A stretch of DNA of 64,000 nucleotides from assembly GCF_040049215.1 (NCBI RefSeq), contig NZ_JBDZDN010000001.1:620001-684000 (forward strand), written 5' to 3'. Position numbers and translations under genes: made by a program. How positions within the stretch are numbered: the first letter of the stretch is position 1; each line of letters opens with the position of its first letter. Shown in pieces: positions 1-9,087 of the stretch. The notes beneath the pieces are model-generated. The model worked only from the letters and a program-made list of their open reading frames with translations, had not been told where the DNA came from and searched no databases. Source of the DNA: Mesorhizobium_K sp040049215. GTDB taxonomy: Bacteria; Pseudomonadota; Alphaproteobacteria; Rhizobiales; Rhizobiaceae.

Positions 1-272
1 CAAGTGGAGCATTTTGCTTTGCCGCCGCAAGCATGCGTGATTGGCAGATGCGCCCGTCGTGCGGCCTCGAGTACCGACTCGCCGGTGGCGCAATCGATTG
101 CGATGTTGTCTGGAAGAGATCGAAGAGTCGGCATGAACTGAACGGCCCCCGCTGAAGGATCCAGCCCGCACACCTCGAAGCGGTCCGAAAAGGCTTGGCC
201 GACGCGGCTTTCAACAGCGCCTAGTTTGCCGATCCGCATCCCCGTGACTTCAAGAACTGTAACCACCGCCAT
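1..272 (-). CDS. 2Fe-2S ferredoxin-domain protein, N-terminal part
   Basis: Runs off the left edge, so only the first 90 codons are visible. Translated by hand on the minus strand from ATG at 272. Residues about 46-90 form the start of a plant-type [2Fe-2S] ferredoxin fold, ending in the cluster loop HACGGKAKCST with the next Cys codon cut by the edge. The loop gives C82, C88 and the start of C91. This loop is typical of 2Fe-2S domains, including those fused to class III adenylate/guanylate cyclases in rhizobia; the rest of the gene, which would show any cyclase domain, is outside the window. The first 45 residues do not belong to the ferredoxin core and may be a small extra domain. It lies 48 bp after the stop of the preceding small gene on the same strand, so the two are probably co-transcribed. 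The ribosome site is weak and the exact start is uncertain. Confidence 0.75.
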   Translation of the reverse strand, partial: MAVVTVLEVTGMRIGKLGAVESRVGQAFSDRFEVCGLDPSAGAVQFMPTLRSLPDNIAIDCATGESVLEAARRAHLPITHACGGKAKCST

Positions 273-320
273 CGGTCGCGACGGGGCGGCTGCCTGCGGC
301 TGGTTTGGTCGGCGGGGCGG

Positions 321-593
321 CTACCCTTTCGATTCGACCAGGATCACCAGTGACTCCGGTACCACGCCATCGAAGGCCATTGCGTCGGCGGCTGCTTTGC
401 TCTGCATCATTGCCGACAGCTTATCCATATCCGGCACGTCCATCATCAGCGCCACACGTTTGGGGTTCTGCGGATCGACGAAGGTGCGGATGTTGGTAAT
501 CCCGAGCGCGCCGAACAACTCTTTGCGCTTCGGGGAACTGAGCCAGTGCTCGGCACCTTTTGTAATGTTGTGATGGCCAATAATTGTTGGCAT
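321..593 (-). CDS. Small ferredoxin-fold (ABM-like) hypothetical protein
   Basis: A 90-residue protein without signal peptide or membrane segment. The pattern of short strands and helices (conserved-looking stretch SSPKRKELFGALGITNIR, then RVALMMDVPDMDKL) suggests a single dimeric alpha/beta ferredoxin-like domain as in antibiotic-biosynthesis-monooxygenase relatives, but no catalytic residue can be named. A good ribosome site (GGGAGGA) lies about 6 bases before ATG. The downstream neighbour is the 2Fe-2S domain gene, probably the same transcript, so a sensory or accessory role for that protein is possible. That is inference; the function is unknown. Confidence 0.75.
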   Translation of the reverse strand: MPTIIGHHNITKGAEHWLSSPKRKELFGALGITNIRTFVDPQNPKRVALMMDVPDMDKLSAMMQSKAAADAMAFDGVVPESLVILVESKG

Positions 594-1044
594 GGCATCC
601 TCCCACGCCGACGGTTGAAATCGCGCCGAATGCCGCGATCCATCTGCGCAAGGCCAATGAGCGCCGTTTCCAATGGACTGTCAATTAGCCATTGCTGATG
701 GCAACCTCCGGTTTGAGACCTCAAGTCGACACCTGAAAATCTACAAGGGCTCGATACAGGAACAGCCGCTTTAGCCATTTGGCTCTCGATTGCGGACAGT
801 CAGGTTACGGCCCCATAACTGCCAATCGGCTACGCGCCTCATTGCGGTCGCTCAATATCATTTGATCAAACCGAAGAGCGGTCATTCAAATCGTAAACGA
901 AAGGCTGCGTGCGACAGAGCGACCCTGAAGGCAGGATGCCACTCGATGAAAGCGTGTTAGGCACATCCGACGTGATTAAACGTGCTTGTTGCAGCGATGA
1001 TCTCCGACCTTCTTCTACTAGGAAGGAGGTGTTAGGAAGCGGGT
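594..1044. other. Intergenic region without a recognisable gene
   Basis: About 450 bp between two divergently read genes. I see no convincing coding frame. Composition is lower in GC than the core genes. It should hold the promoters for both flanking genes. A clear Shine-Dalgarno sequence (AAGGAGGT, 1023-1030) precedes the glycosyltransferase start by about 14 bases, which is a long spacing. Confidence 0.5.
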
Positions 1045-2955
1045 ATGAAAGCGTTTATCCCATTTCAAACCCCCGTCTTCGTCAGGCAAGTCGAGGCCGG
1101 CCGTTACGTCATCCGCGAGGTTTTGGATGTCGCTACGGCTTGTGAGGTGCATCGCTCGTGGATTGGCCGCGAGAAGGCGTGGCGGCGAGCCGCCGAAACG
1201 CTTTCCGAGTGCTTACATGGCAGGGGAACGTCAGAAGCAGCCTGTGCAGCATTCCGCGCCGCCGCAATTGAGGCTGGCTTCTACGTGGAACGGGATGCGG
1301 TGGCGTACTGGCCCAGATCTACGCGCGTCAGGCCGGACGATGACGCCATGTCCCCAATCGAGTCTGAAATTGCGGCATCGGGCATCGTCGACCCCGACTG
1401 GTATGTCGAGTGTAACCCCGATGTTCGCCGCGCGGGCATCGATCCGGTCTTCCATTTTGCGAGGTACGGCTATCGCGAGGGCCGGCAGCCCAACCCTTCG
1501 TTCACCGGGCGCTGGTACGAAAATGCAACGAAAATCATCGAGGCGCCGGCGCGAGAGTTAGGTGCGTCAGTTAGAGACGTAATCGAACGCTCACAAATAG
1601 TCGATCGTGACTGGTACCTGCTGCACCATCCTGACGTAGCAGCGGCTGGCTTTGACCCCGTCCAGCACTTCGCCGAATACGGGATGAGCGAAAACCGACA
1701 GCCGAACGCATTTTTCAGCCCTAGCTGGTATCTCGCAAATCATCCCGAGGTTTCGGATTCCGGGCTCGATCCGGCGCTGCACTATGTCCAGCATGGATCG
1801 CACAAAGGTTTGGACCCACATCCTCTTTTCGACAGCCGGCTCTATTTGCTTGACCGGCCCTATCTTGCGAAGGGCGATGCACTTAAGCACTTTCTGTTCA
1901 GTCGCCGCGCTGGGCAGGCAATCTCCATGCGGTTTCCTGCACCGCCTGTGCCAATTGAACGCTATCCGGAAGCCACGCAGTGGAGGATCGTCACGTCTCC
2001 GATTCTCACCAGACTTCCGGCCATACACTATCTCGCGCCCTACCTGCGGCCTGCTGGTTCGCCCGACGACGGGCCCCGGTCGATTGATGAGTTCGTCGAA
2101 AAGTCTCGTTCAGCGCCAATCCAAATCGGGGCATCACTTCGCCAGAGCGACCTCAACTTCGTTGTGGAGACGGAGCGTCGGAAACGAAGTCTCGTCGCCG
2201 AATATTCGGCTCGGCGGCAAAGCGAGTTGGTCTCTGTAATCATGCCGACTCGTAAGAAGACTGACACGATCGTGGATGCGATCAATTCTCTGATCGTGCA
2301 AACGTATCGCAATTGGGAACTTATCGTGATTGAAGATGGCCCCGATAGTGGGATCGAGGTGCTCCTCTCGGCCTATTATGATGACGACCGCATCAGCGTC
2401 GTACGCCATGACGTTCCGCGCGGCGTTGCGGCGGCGCGCAACACCGGGCTCGATCATGCATCGGGAACCGCAGTCGTTTATCTTGACGATGACGACCAAT
2501 ATGATCCCGACTTCCTGCTGATATCGCTCAACGCGATGCGCGATTCCGGCAAAAGAATGTTCTATTCCGCCCAGATGTTGTGGAACGGCTTCGACCAGCT
2601 TACCATGCTCGGCAGGAGGTTTCTGGGCGTCCTCTATTGCGATTTCGAGCGCGGTCTCCTTGAGCGGCAAAATTATCTATCGATGTCGGTGGTCATACAC
2701 AACCGCGACTTGGTCGACATATGCGGTCGATTCGACGAGACTCTGACCAGGTTTGTCGATTGGGATTTTTTCCTGCGCATGACCGAAGTAGAAGTGCCCG
2801 CACGCCTGCCATTGATCCTGCATCACTACTATCAGTTCCGCACGCCCGGCAGTATCTCGGCGACGCACTCGATCGAGACCAATATCGACCGGGTTCGCTC
2901 GAAACTTAAAGACCGGCGCGCCCGCAGCGGGATGGAACAGGTAAATCTCAACTGA
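1045..2955 (+). CDS. GT2 glycosyltransferase with N-terminal tandem repeats
   Basis: 636 residues. The N-terminal half carries three imperfect repeats of about 37 residues (roughly residues 118-153, 193-228 and 230-265), each of the form (D/S)WYx...(N/H)P(D/E)V...G(I/F/L)DPxxHxxxxG...P.F. Such repeats precede glycosyltransferase domains in many rhizobial surface-polysaccharide proteins. The C-terminal half is a GT-A fold family 2 domain beginning near residue 390 (ELVSVIMPTRKKTDTI). It has the nucleotide-sugar and metal site DDDDQ near residue 480 and an acceptor-side WDFFLRM segment. It should be cytoplasmic or membrane-associated and transfer a sugar from a nucleotide donor; donor and acceptor cannot be read. 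Neighbours on the other strand (acyltransferase 3, BNR protein, methyltransferase) support a surface-glycan role. Confidence 0.85.
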   Translation: MKAFIPFQTPVFVRQVEAGRYVIREVLDVATACEVHRSWIGREKAWRRAAETLSECLHGRGTSEAACAAFRAAAIEAGFYVERDAVAYWPRSTRVRPDDDAMSPIESEIAASGIVDPDWYVECNPDVRRAGIDPVFHFARYGYREGRQPNPSFTGRWYENATKIIEAPARELGASVRDVIERSQIVDRDWYLLHHPDVAAAGFDPVQHFAEYGMSENRQPNAFFSPSWYLANHPEVSDSGLDPALHYVQHGSHKGLDPHPLFDSRLYLLDRPYLAKGDALKHFLFSRRAGQAISMRFPAPPVPIERYPEATQWRIVTSPILTRLPAIHYLAPYLRPAGSPDDGPRSIDEFVEKSRSAPIQIGASLRQSDLNFVVETERRKRSLVAEYSARRQSELVSVIMPTRKKTDTIVDAINSLIVQTYRNWELIVIEDGPDSGIEVLLSAYYDDDRISVVRHDVPRGVAAARNTGLDHASGTAVVYLDDDDQYDPDFLLISLNAMRDSGKRMFYSAQMLWNGFDQLTMLGRRFLGVLYCDFERGLLERQNYLSMSVVIHNRDLVDICGRFDETLTRFVDWDFFLRMTEVEVPARLPLILHHYYQFRTPGSISATHSIETNIDRVRSKLKDRRARSGMEQVNLN

Positions 2956-2969
2956 CGCGCCGGGCGCGA

Positions 2970-4037
2970 TCACGCGTTCTGCGAGACTGTGGTGGCGGCC
3001 ATTGATCTCTGCCTGTCAGAACGCCAGTGTGTGTTCAGGTAGGTCCGCCCCGGCCGTTCGATCGTGTAGTAGCTGACCAGGGCCAGAATGACGCAAGCGG
3101 CGAGGCCTAGCCAGACGCCGATCGATGCCCGCTGAACATAGAATGGCTGCTGCCAGAGATAGAGCGAGAACGAGACGTTTCCTAGCCAGGCGAGCGGCCT
3201 CGTCCCCAGCAGCCCGAGCAAGGGCTTTGCCGTCGCGTCGAGCGTGACGACCGCTATCGAGAGCGACAACGTGCCTAAGCTATAGTGCATCCATTCCGGG
3301 AACGAATTCAGGCTAAAGCAAAAGCCGAGCGCAAAGCCAACCGGTGAAACCCACATCAGCCACCGCCCCGCCTTGAGTGCGAGTAGTTCCTTCAGGGCGA
3401 GATATAGGCCGAAGGGAACAAGCACCGACGCAGCGCGCACGTCGGTTCGCCAATAGAGATCGTGTCCTCCTATATCCAGAAGGTTCGCTTGCAGAACGCC
3501 TGAAATCATGCACGCAAAGCCGAGGGCAAGGGCAACACCCGTCGCATGTCTGCGATTGCGTGTGGTCAGGATGACGACCGCTGCTAGCAGCATGTAGCAA
3601 TGCTCCTCGACCGACAGCGACCACAAATGATTGAACCACCACGCACCGCCGAAGAAAAAGTCGTAGTAATTGTAAAGGAAAAGCCAGGCGGCCAGAAAAC
3701 TCGGCCAATCGGCGAAGCCGCTGTAATCCTTTCCGAAAAAGGGAAATAGCTGCGCAAATAGGACCGTTGCAGTCGTGAAAACGAAAAGCGCTGGCACAAT
3801 GCGCGATATCCGGCGACGGACGAAAGTGCCGATGTCGATTCGGCAGAAGAACAATATCTCCGCCATTAGCCGGCCGCTGAGCACAAAGAACAATTCGACG
3901 CCGAACGCACCAAGGTTGATGTAGGCGGTCTCGAAGAAATGCCCCCACAAAAGGCTAACTATGGCGAGGGCACGCCATCCATCGAGATACCCAAGGCGCT
4001 CGGGCGCGTCGCCTGTCAATTCAACCGAACCTGTCAC
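2970..4037 (-). CDS. Acyltransferase 3 family membrane protein
   Basis: 355 residues with about ten hydrophobic segments. The N-terminus shows the family signature RLGYLDGWRALAI followed by LWGHF, whose His is the proposed catalytic base of acyltransferase 3 (OafA/NodX type) proteins, and FVLSG in the next segment. Members transfer acetyl or other acyl groups from cytoplasmic acyl-CoA to sugars of lipopolysaccharide or exopolysaccharide at the inner membrane. Length is normal for the catalytic domain alone; no SGNH periplasmic domain is attached. It starts only 3 bases after the upstream BNR gene, so it is the last gene of a minus-strand operon (methyltransferase, BNR protein, acyltransferase). 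The acceptor is unknown. Confidence 0.87.
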   Translation of the reverse strand: MTGSVELTGDAPERLGYLDGWRALAIVSLLWGHFFETAYINLGAFGVELFFVLSGRLMAEILFFCRIDIGTFVRRRISRIVPALFVFTTATVLFAQLFPFFGKDYSGFADWPSFLAAWLFLYNYYDFFFGGAWWFNHLWSLSVEEHCYMLLAAVVILTTRNRRHATGVALALGFACMISGVLQANLLDIGGHDLYWRTDVRAASVLVPFGLYLALKELLALKAGRWLMWVSPVGFALGFCFSLNSFPEWMHYSLGTLSLSIAVVTLDATAKPLLGLLGTRPLAWLGNVSFSLYLWQQPFYVQRASIGVWLGLAACVILALVSYYTIERPGRTYLNTHWRSDRQRSMAATTVSQNA

Positions 4038-4040
4038 GCT

Positions 4041-5318
4041 TCATTCCACAGGCAGGGCCACAATCTGGGCTTCATAGTCGACATAGTGTCTGTAGGCGCT
4101 GATTTCGCCATATAGCAAAGTTCTGGTGCCTATCGGCAAATAGGGTCGGGCACAATCCAACGCGGACCAGGTGAGCTGTCTTTCTTTCCAACCGGCACCA
4201 TCGCGCGTCTCCATGCGGAATATCTGCCTACGCTCACCCGCTTTGCGCGAGGCATAGACTATGTCTATGTCGTCGAGATCGAAACAGCAGCCGCCGGTGA
4301 AGTAGAATTCTCCCGCGGATGCGTCTGCAAAAGTCGGTCCGGCCGGACAGATTTCGCTGTCATCCCATCGATCGCCCGTCCACAGCGCCCTGCGATAGCG
4401 GTGGTCTGCGTCGCGTTCCGGAAACACGGCATAAAGCAAGGCCGGATGACCCTTTGCATCAATGCCGACCTGCCAGATCGAACTTTCGCCGGCTGGCGTA
4501 GAGCCGTCCCAAACCCTTATAAGGTCGTTTCCTGGCGTCAGGGGCAAATCGCCCAGATTCCGCCCGTCGCTTGCGCGAAAAGCCTCGCCGCCAGCGCCGT
4601 CCATTTCCATGTAGAAATGATAGAGGCTGTTCGGCGGCTGCTCGGCGTTTGGATGCCCGTCATTGCAGGCGATATCGATACGGGTAGGCCCGTTTCTGGC
4701 AACGCAGAAGTACGGCCGCTGTCCGGTGAGCACCCGCTTCGCCAACTTCCAGGTAGTTCCGCCGTCTGTGGACTTCGTATAGTGCAGCGACAGACTATCC
4801 ACAGTCCTTGCCCGTAGGAACAGATAGATCGTGCCATCGCCCATCTCGACAGGCTGTGCGTAGGTGTATTCCGACCCGCCGAGTTGCAGGGCGATATCGA
4901 CCGGTTTCGACCAGTCCGCGGCTGATTTCGGGTCGTCTACAAGTGATGCGGCGACGAAGAACCGATTGTCACTGTGGTGGCAAAAAAAGGCAAGCACCTG
5001 CCCGTCCTTTACCCTGACCAGCAGCGCCGCTTGATCGTGATCATCGAGATGTTTTGATTTGCCCAGGATCACCGGCTCGCCAACCGCTCCACCCTCATGC
5101 CTTGTGAGAATGGTTTCACCGCCGCCGTCCGTGCTCCGCGCGACGGAACTTGCAAGGATGCCAGATCTTATCCTGACCGCACTGGGCTGCGTGTACCAGA
5201 CCCAGAAGCCCGGCTGCCTCCCGAGCCGGTGCTCGGGCTGCGGACGCAGATGCCGGTATAGCCATGCGCCACCGAACAGCGCGGCGGCCGAGAGGATAGC
5301 GTTCCGGCGTGTCAGCAT
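4041..5318 (-). CDS. BNR/Asp-box repeat protein, probably exported
   Basis: 425 residues from the ATG chosen here. A longer open frame extends upstream but would run about 180 bases into the methyltransferase gene. The chosen start gives a twin-arginine-like N-terminus (LTRRN followed by a hydrophobic stretch) that looks like an export signal. Repeats of the sialidase or BNR type are seen: RSTDGGGE near residue 50 and a good Asp-box STDGGTTW in the middle, both followed by strand-rich sequence, consistent with a beta-propeller. This matches BNR-4-like proteins that bind or cleave glycans outside the cytoplasm. No sialidase catalytic triad can be assigned with certainty, so binding rather than hydrolysis is possible. 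It sits between a methyltransferase and an acyltransferase of the same operon. Confidence 0.7.
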   Translation of the reverse strand: MLTRRNAILSAAALFGGAWLYRHLRPQPEHRLGRQPGFWVWYTQPSAVRIRSGILASSVARSTDGGGETILTRHEGGAVGEPVILGKSKHLDDHDQAALLVRVKDGQVLAFFCHHSDNRFFVAASLVDDPKSAADWSKPVDIALQLGGSEYTYAQPVEMGDGTIYLFLRARTVDSLSLHYTKSTDGGTTWKLAKRVLTGQRPYFCVARNGPTRIDIACNDGHPNAEQPPNSLYHFYMEMDGAGGEAFRASDGRNLGDLPLTPGNDLIRVWDGSTPAGESSIWQVGIDAKGHPALLYAVFPERDADHRYRRALWTGDRWDDSEICPAGPTFADASAGEFYFTGGCCFDLDDIDIVYASRKAGERRQIFRMETRDGAGWKERQLTWSALDCARPYLPIGTRTLLYGEISAYRHYVDYEAQIVALPVE

Positions 5319-5380
5319 CGCCTGCAAACTATTAGCACAGGTGCGGAAAAGCCAGTTGCAGAGGTCGCGCCGCCGGTTGA

Positions 5381-6088
5381 CTATCTGCCGAATGGTACAA
5401 AGCGGGTGCCGCTGATCCCCCCGCCGTTTTGATCGATGGTGTGGCAGACGAAAAACGATCTTTGCACCTCGTCGATGGTCGGGTAGTCGAACATCCAGAC
5501 GTGAGGCCACCCGTGGTCGTGGATGGTCTGCAGAAGGGAATCCTTCGTCTGCCACCAACTTGTCGGGTTAATGAACGACGACAGTAACGCCATGGATTTC
5601 CGGGTGTTCTCGTCTAGATCAGGCGCTTCCTTGAAGTCGGCGCCCGTCTCGCCATTGAGTTCGTAAACGTCGCCTAGCCCATAGCCGTTGATAGTGCCAG
5701 CGGGGTTGGCGAAGTGGGTATCGATGATTAGGGGTTTCCCCCTACAGCGTCTCAGCAGCGCGTGCTGCATCGTCTGATCTAGATGGTAATAGACGCCGAG
5801 GCATAGAATCAGATCGTAGTCGTCCGGGTTCCACGCCTCGGAGTTCAGATCGGCATGGATGAACGCGATCTCCGGAGGAAGGTCCGGCCGTCGCGCTGTT
5901 CTGACGTCGAGCGCCGTCGCTTTCCACCCCATGGCATTTGCGATCCGTGAGAAGCCGCAGTGCCCAGCACCCAAATCAATCAATGTGCCTTTTCTGCCAA
6001 GCACGTTCTCGATCAGCAGTAGGGCTTGCTCGAAAACCGACTGTCGCAGCAAGGGATAGTCAGGCTTCTGGGGCACGGAAATATTCAC
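5381..6088 (-). CDS. Class I SAM-dependent methyltransferase
   Basis: 235 residues from a GTG start preceded by a weak AGGT. The SAM-binding Rossmann motif I is clear (LIDLGAGHCGFSRIA), followed by an acidic motif II (TALDVRTA), FIHADL, and a post-II strand DLILCLGVYYHL. The C-terminal part resembles methyltransferases found in sugar or lipid-linked glycan clusters, but substrate specificity cannot be read. It is the first gene of the minus-strand group with the BNR protein and acyltransferase, separated from the former by about 60 bases. A methyl-sugar or end-capping role on a surface polymer is inference from context. Confidence 0.8.
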   Translation of the reverse strand: MNISVPQKPDYPLLRQSVFEQALLLIENVLGRKGTLIDLGAGHCGFSRIANAMGWKATALDVRTARRPDLPPEIAFIHADLNSEAWNPDDYDLILCLGVYYHLDQTMQHALLRRCRGKPLIIDTHFANPAGTINGYGLGDVYELNGETGADFKEAPDLDENTRKSMALLSSFINPTSWWQTKDSLLQTIHDHGWPHVWMFDYPTIDEVQRSFFVCHTIDQNGGGISGTRFVPFGR

Positions 6089-6527
6089 CTGATGCGCACA
6101 TCAAGACTGGCATCAAGACCTCCCATTGCTTTCCGCAAAGCATATAGGACGCGCGGTCGAAACGCGACAAGCGAGGCGCGCCAAGATTAAAACTGGGACA
6201 CCATCAGATCCGAACTACTCCTAACCGGCGTCTTTCATTTTGCGGATCAGTGCCAGCTAATCGGCGTCGAGTTCTGCTTTCCCCGCAGCACGTCGTAGAA
6301 GGGCGGATGTACCGCAAAGGTCGGTTTCGGCCGATCTGGGTCCGCTCTTGAGCAACGCAAAGCCAAGAGCTGCTGTTCCATACACGGCCCCATGTCAGCC
6401 GGTCAGATCTATGTTTGGAAGGCCTGTGCTGGGTGAGTTAGACGGTCCGCCGGAAGCCCGTGAAGGCGATACCGTCTTGGGGTTGGCCACAGACCGACCG
6501 TTAAAGACAATTGTTGCTATGCAGTTG
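6089..6527. other. Gene-poor junction region with decayed coding traces
   Basis: About 440 bp of mixed composition between the methyltransferase and the truncated glycosyltransferase. On the minus strand a 48-codon frame (6393 down to 6247) ends in LRGKQNSTPISWH and looks protein-like. In another minus frame, near 6204-6275, the sequence reads like a protein end (LALIRKMKDAG) but is broken by an internal TAG. These are probably remnants of lost genes. From about 6490 rightward the DNA becomes AT-rich. Confidence 0.4.
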
Positions 6528-8134
6528 CTACGAAGGCGAATAAGTTTTATCTTGAGACAAAACTATCATATATATCAATATTTTATCAATTTCTGCTCGA
6601 AGGCGCATCCAGCCCTTGAACCAGCGCGTGCGCTGGGGCAGCCAGGTTGCGAACGTCTCGGGCCCGCTCTCATAGGTCGGACAGGCGATGGTCTCGGTGC
6701 GATAGCCGAAGCGGGCAAGCCGCATGCCTAGATCGGCGTCCTCGGTGACGTTGTAGGGATCCCAACCGCCGACTTCTTCCAGAACGGCGCGGCGAAAATG
6801 GTTGGACGTGCCGCCGAGTGGCAACAGCAGCCGCCTGGCCGAGAGCCAGGGCAGCATGCCTCGGAAGAGCGCCGCGTATTCGAATGCGAACATCCGCGCG
6901 ACAACGCCCCCGGTCCGGTTCGTAATCTCCAGCGGAGCCTGAACGCAGGCGACCTCGGGCGGCGACTCCCGAAATCTGCGCCAGGCGGCCAAGAGCTGCT
7001 TTGGATGCGGATGATCCTCCGCGTCGTAGAGCGCGACGAATTCGCCGCTCGCCGCCGGCAGCGCATAGGCCAGCGCCTTGGGCTTGGTGCGCGGGGAAGA
7101 CGCCGGCACCTCGATCACCTCGATGTTGCGCGGCAGCGGCAACGCATGGATCGCAGCAAGCGTGGCCTGGTCGTCGGCCTCGCAGACCAGCTTGATCTCG
7201 AGCTTGCTCTTCGGCCAGTCGATCTTTCCCAGCGCCGCGACGAGCTCCGGCACCACCTCGGCCTCCTTATAGAGCGCAACCAGTACGGAATAGACCGGCA
7301 GATCGGCTGCCGGCACGGCCGGCGGCACGCGCGAGCCCCGCGGCCCCCCCCCGACAGCAGCGCCGCGAAACGCAAGCCCACGCAGGCCAGAAAGAAGAAC
7401 GAGCCGAAGAAATGCAGCGCCAGCCAGGTGCCCGCCGGCGCCATCCAAAGCGAGGCTGGAAACGCAACAAGGAGCGCGCCGACAACCGAACCCTGCCACG
7501 CATTGGCGACAATGCGCGCCGACAGATCCGGGAAACGGTCGAAGAGGTCGGACGTCGCCCGCTTGACCAGAATATTCCTGACCCGCGCGAAAAGCGCGTT
7601 CCGGAGAGGTCCGGGCGCCGCGATCTTCAGGCGTCCGGCGATCTTTGGGCGTTCAGCGATCAGCCGGCGCAGATGGCCTATTCCGGTCCCGTCCGGCATG
7701 ATCAGATAGCTGGTGGCGCCATCCTTCTCGGCGAGCTTGACGGGAATGTGCCATGCGCGGCGGCGCAGAAAGGAAACGGCGAGCTCTTCCGAGACGATCA
7801 AGCGGTCCGGATCGACCGACGCGGCAAAGCCGATGCCGATTTCGTCGGCCAGCGCCCGATGGAAGGCCCCCTCCTCGACCAGCCCGGACGACAGGATCTC
7901 CGTCTGGAAATCGGTGCCGTTCCTGCTGGCAAGCGCGGCGAAATAGGCGGCGTCGCCGAGCGGCACCGACAGGCGCCGCAGCAGCGGCAGCCAGTCCTCG
8001 AGTTCGGGAAACAAGTAGAGGGCGAAAAGAAAGCCGTCGCCGGGCGCCTGCTCTTGCGAAGCAGCGATCCCCTCGAACAGCCTTTCCCGGGGAACCGCCG
8101 CATTGTCCCGGTGCGGCAGCTCACCAAACAGCAT
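6528..8134 (-). pseudogene. Broken GT2 glycosyltransferase: frameshift plus lost C-terminus
   Basis: The N-terminal half (8134 to about 7350) encodes a cytoplasmic domain reminiscent of the N-terminal domain of type II secretion ATPases, then two membrane segments. The C-terminal half, in another frame (about 7350 to 6528), encodes a processive GT2 core: YSVLVALYKE, CEADD, ALYDAEDHP, NVTEDADLGMRL and the QRTRW-type motif (LPQRTRWFKGWM). The two frames meet at a run of nine G residues (minus strand) at 7344-7352; ten or seven would restore one frame. After GWM the family sequence stops at about 6603 and is replaced by an unrelated AT-rich tail, so the final membrane segments are missing. An intact relative would be a cellulose-synthase-like enzyme of some 600 or more residues. 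The frameshift alone could be a sequencing error; the truncation could not. Confidence 0.8.
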
Positions 8135-8244
8135 CGCGCTTCATTGCCGATCCCCCGATCAGCTCATCGCATGGCCTGCCCCGCCCATCGCGGCAGCCAT
8201 TCAGCTTAGCGCGAATGAAGCCTTAGTCAAACCGGGGGGAAATG

Positions 8245-8278
8245 CTTGCCGCGCGAGCATGTATATTAGCGCGGCAAG
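8245..8278 (-). terminator. Hairpin after the luxI-crotonase operon
   Basis: Perfect 10-bp inverted repeat (CTTGCCGCGC / GCGCGGCAAG) with a 14-base loop, starting 5 bases beyond the crotonase stop codon. There is no strong T-tract after it on the minus strand, so it may end transcription weakly or protect the 3' end. Confidence 0.5.
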
Positions 8279-8283
8279 ATGTT

Positions 8284-9087
8284 TCAGGCGGCCATCCGTG
8301 CAATGCGGGCCAGGCGGCGCAGCGTCGTTTCGTCCTGCAGCGCCTTGTGGAACAACTCGATCTCCTCGTCGATACGGTCGACGAGGTGCCGCCCGTCGCC
8401 GCGCAGCAGCCCGCGCGTCTGGCGCAGTGCCTCGACGGGCTTCTTGGCGAGCTGGCGCGCCCGCGAATGCGTCCACTTCTCTGCATTGACCTCTGCGTTT
8501 TCCGGGGCGATCTCGGCCACCAGGCCGAGGTCCTTCGCCTCGGCCGCCGTCAGCGTGTCGCCAAGGCAGAAGAAACGGAAGGCGGCGGCATAGCCGAGGC
8601 GCTCCGGCGCGAGGATGCTGGTCGCCGCGTCGGGCACAAGGCCGAGATCGACGAACGGCACCCGGAAAGTGCTCGGCCCGGACGCTATCACCATGTCGCA
8701 ATGGAAGAGTATGGTGCAGCCGACGCCGACCGCGTCGCCGTCGACGCAGGCGAGGATAGGCTTGGGGAAGGTCGCGAGGGCGCGGAACATGCCGGTGACC
8801 GCCTCGATCAGGGCGGCATGCTTCGTCGCGTCGAGGAATTCCTGGAGGTCGCCGCCGAGGCAGAAGCAGCCGGAAAGCCCGCGCAAGACGACGACGCGCG
8901 TCTCGTCGTCCCCGGCGGCGGTGCGAAGCGTGGCGGCAAGCCTGTCATAGGCCCGGCGGTCAAGCAGCGGCCTGCCATCGTCGGATGCCACCGTGACCGT
9001 CAATACATGATTGCGGAATTCGGTGTGCGGCGGGATGTCCCGGTTCGACCCGACCGCGTCGGGCATGATCTTCTGTGCGATATTCAT
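8284..9087 (-). CDS. Crotonase (enoyl-CoA hydratase/isomerase family) coupled to luxI
   Basis: 267 residues from the ATG that overlaps the luxI stop codon as ATGA; a longer upstream frame would lie inside luxI and is rejected. The crotonase fold is clear: VVVLRGLSGCFCLGGDL supplies an oxyanion-hole strand, and CVDGDAVGVGCTILFHCDMVIA plus FVDLGLVPDAATSILAPERLG supply the second signature. The start overlap implies translational coupling with the autoinducer synthase. From the literature I recall, but cannot verify here, that a luxI-linked crotonase in Mesorhizobium is needed for an unusual 2,4-unsaturated dodecadienoyl-homoserine lactone. This gene fits that arrangement, so it probably edits the acyl chain of the signal rather than acting in bulk beta-oxidation. 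Confidence 0.85.
   Translation of the reverse strand: MNIAQKIMPDAVGSNRDIPPHTEFRNHVLTVTVASDDGRPLLDRRAYDRLAATLRTAAGDDETRVVVLRGLSGCFCLGGDLQEFLDATKHAALIEAVTGMFRALATFPKPILACVDGDAVGVGCTILFHCDMVIASGPSTFRVPFVDLGLVPDAATSILAPERLGYAAAFRFFCLGDTLTAAEAKDLGLVAEIAPENAEVNAEKWTHSRARQLAKKPVEALRQTRGLLRGDGRHLVDRIDEEIELFHKALQDETTLRRLARIARMAA

Noticed and set aside
5319..5558. N-terminal extension of the BNR protein
   Set aside because: It would overlap the methyltransferase gene and lacks signal-peptide character; the ATG at 5318 gives an export signal.
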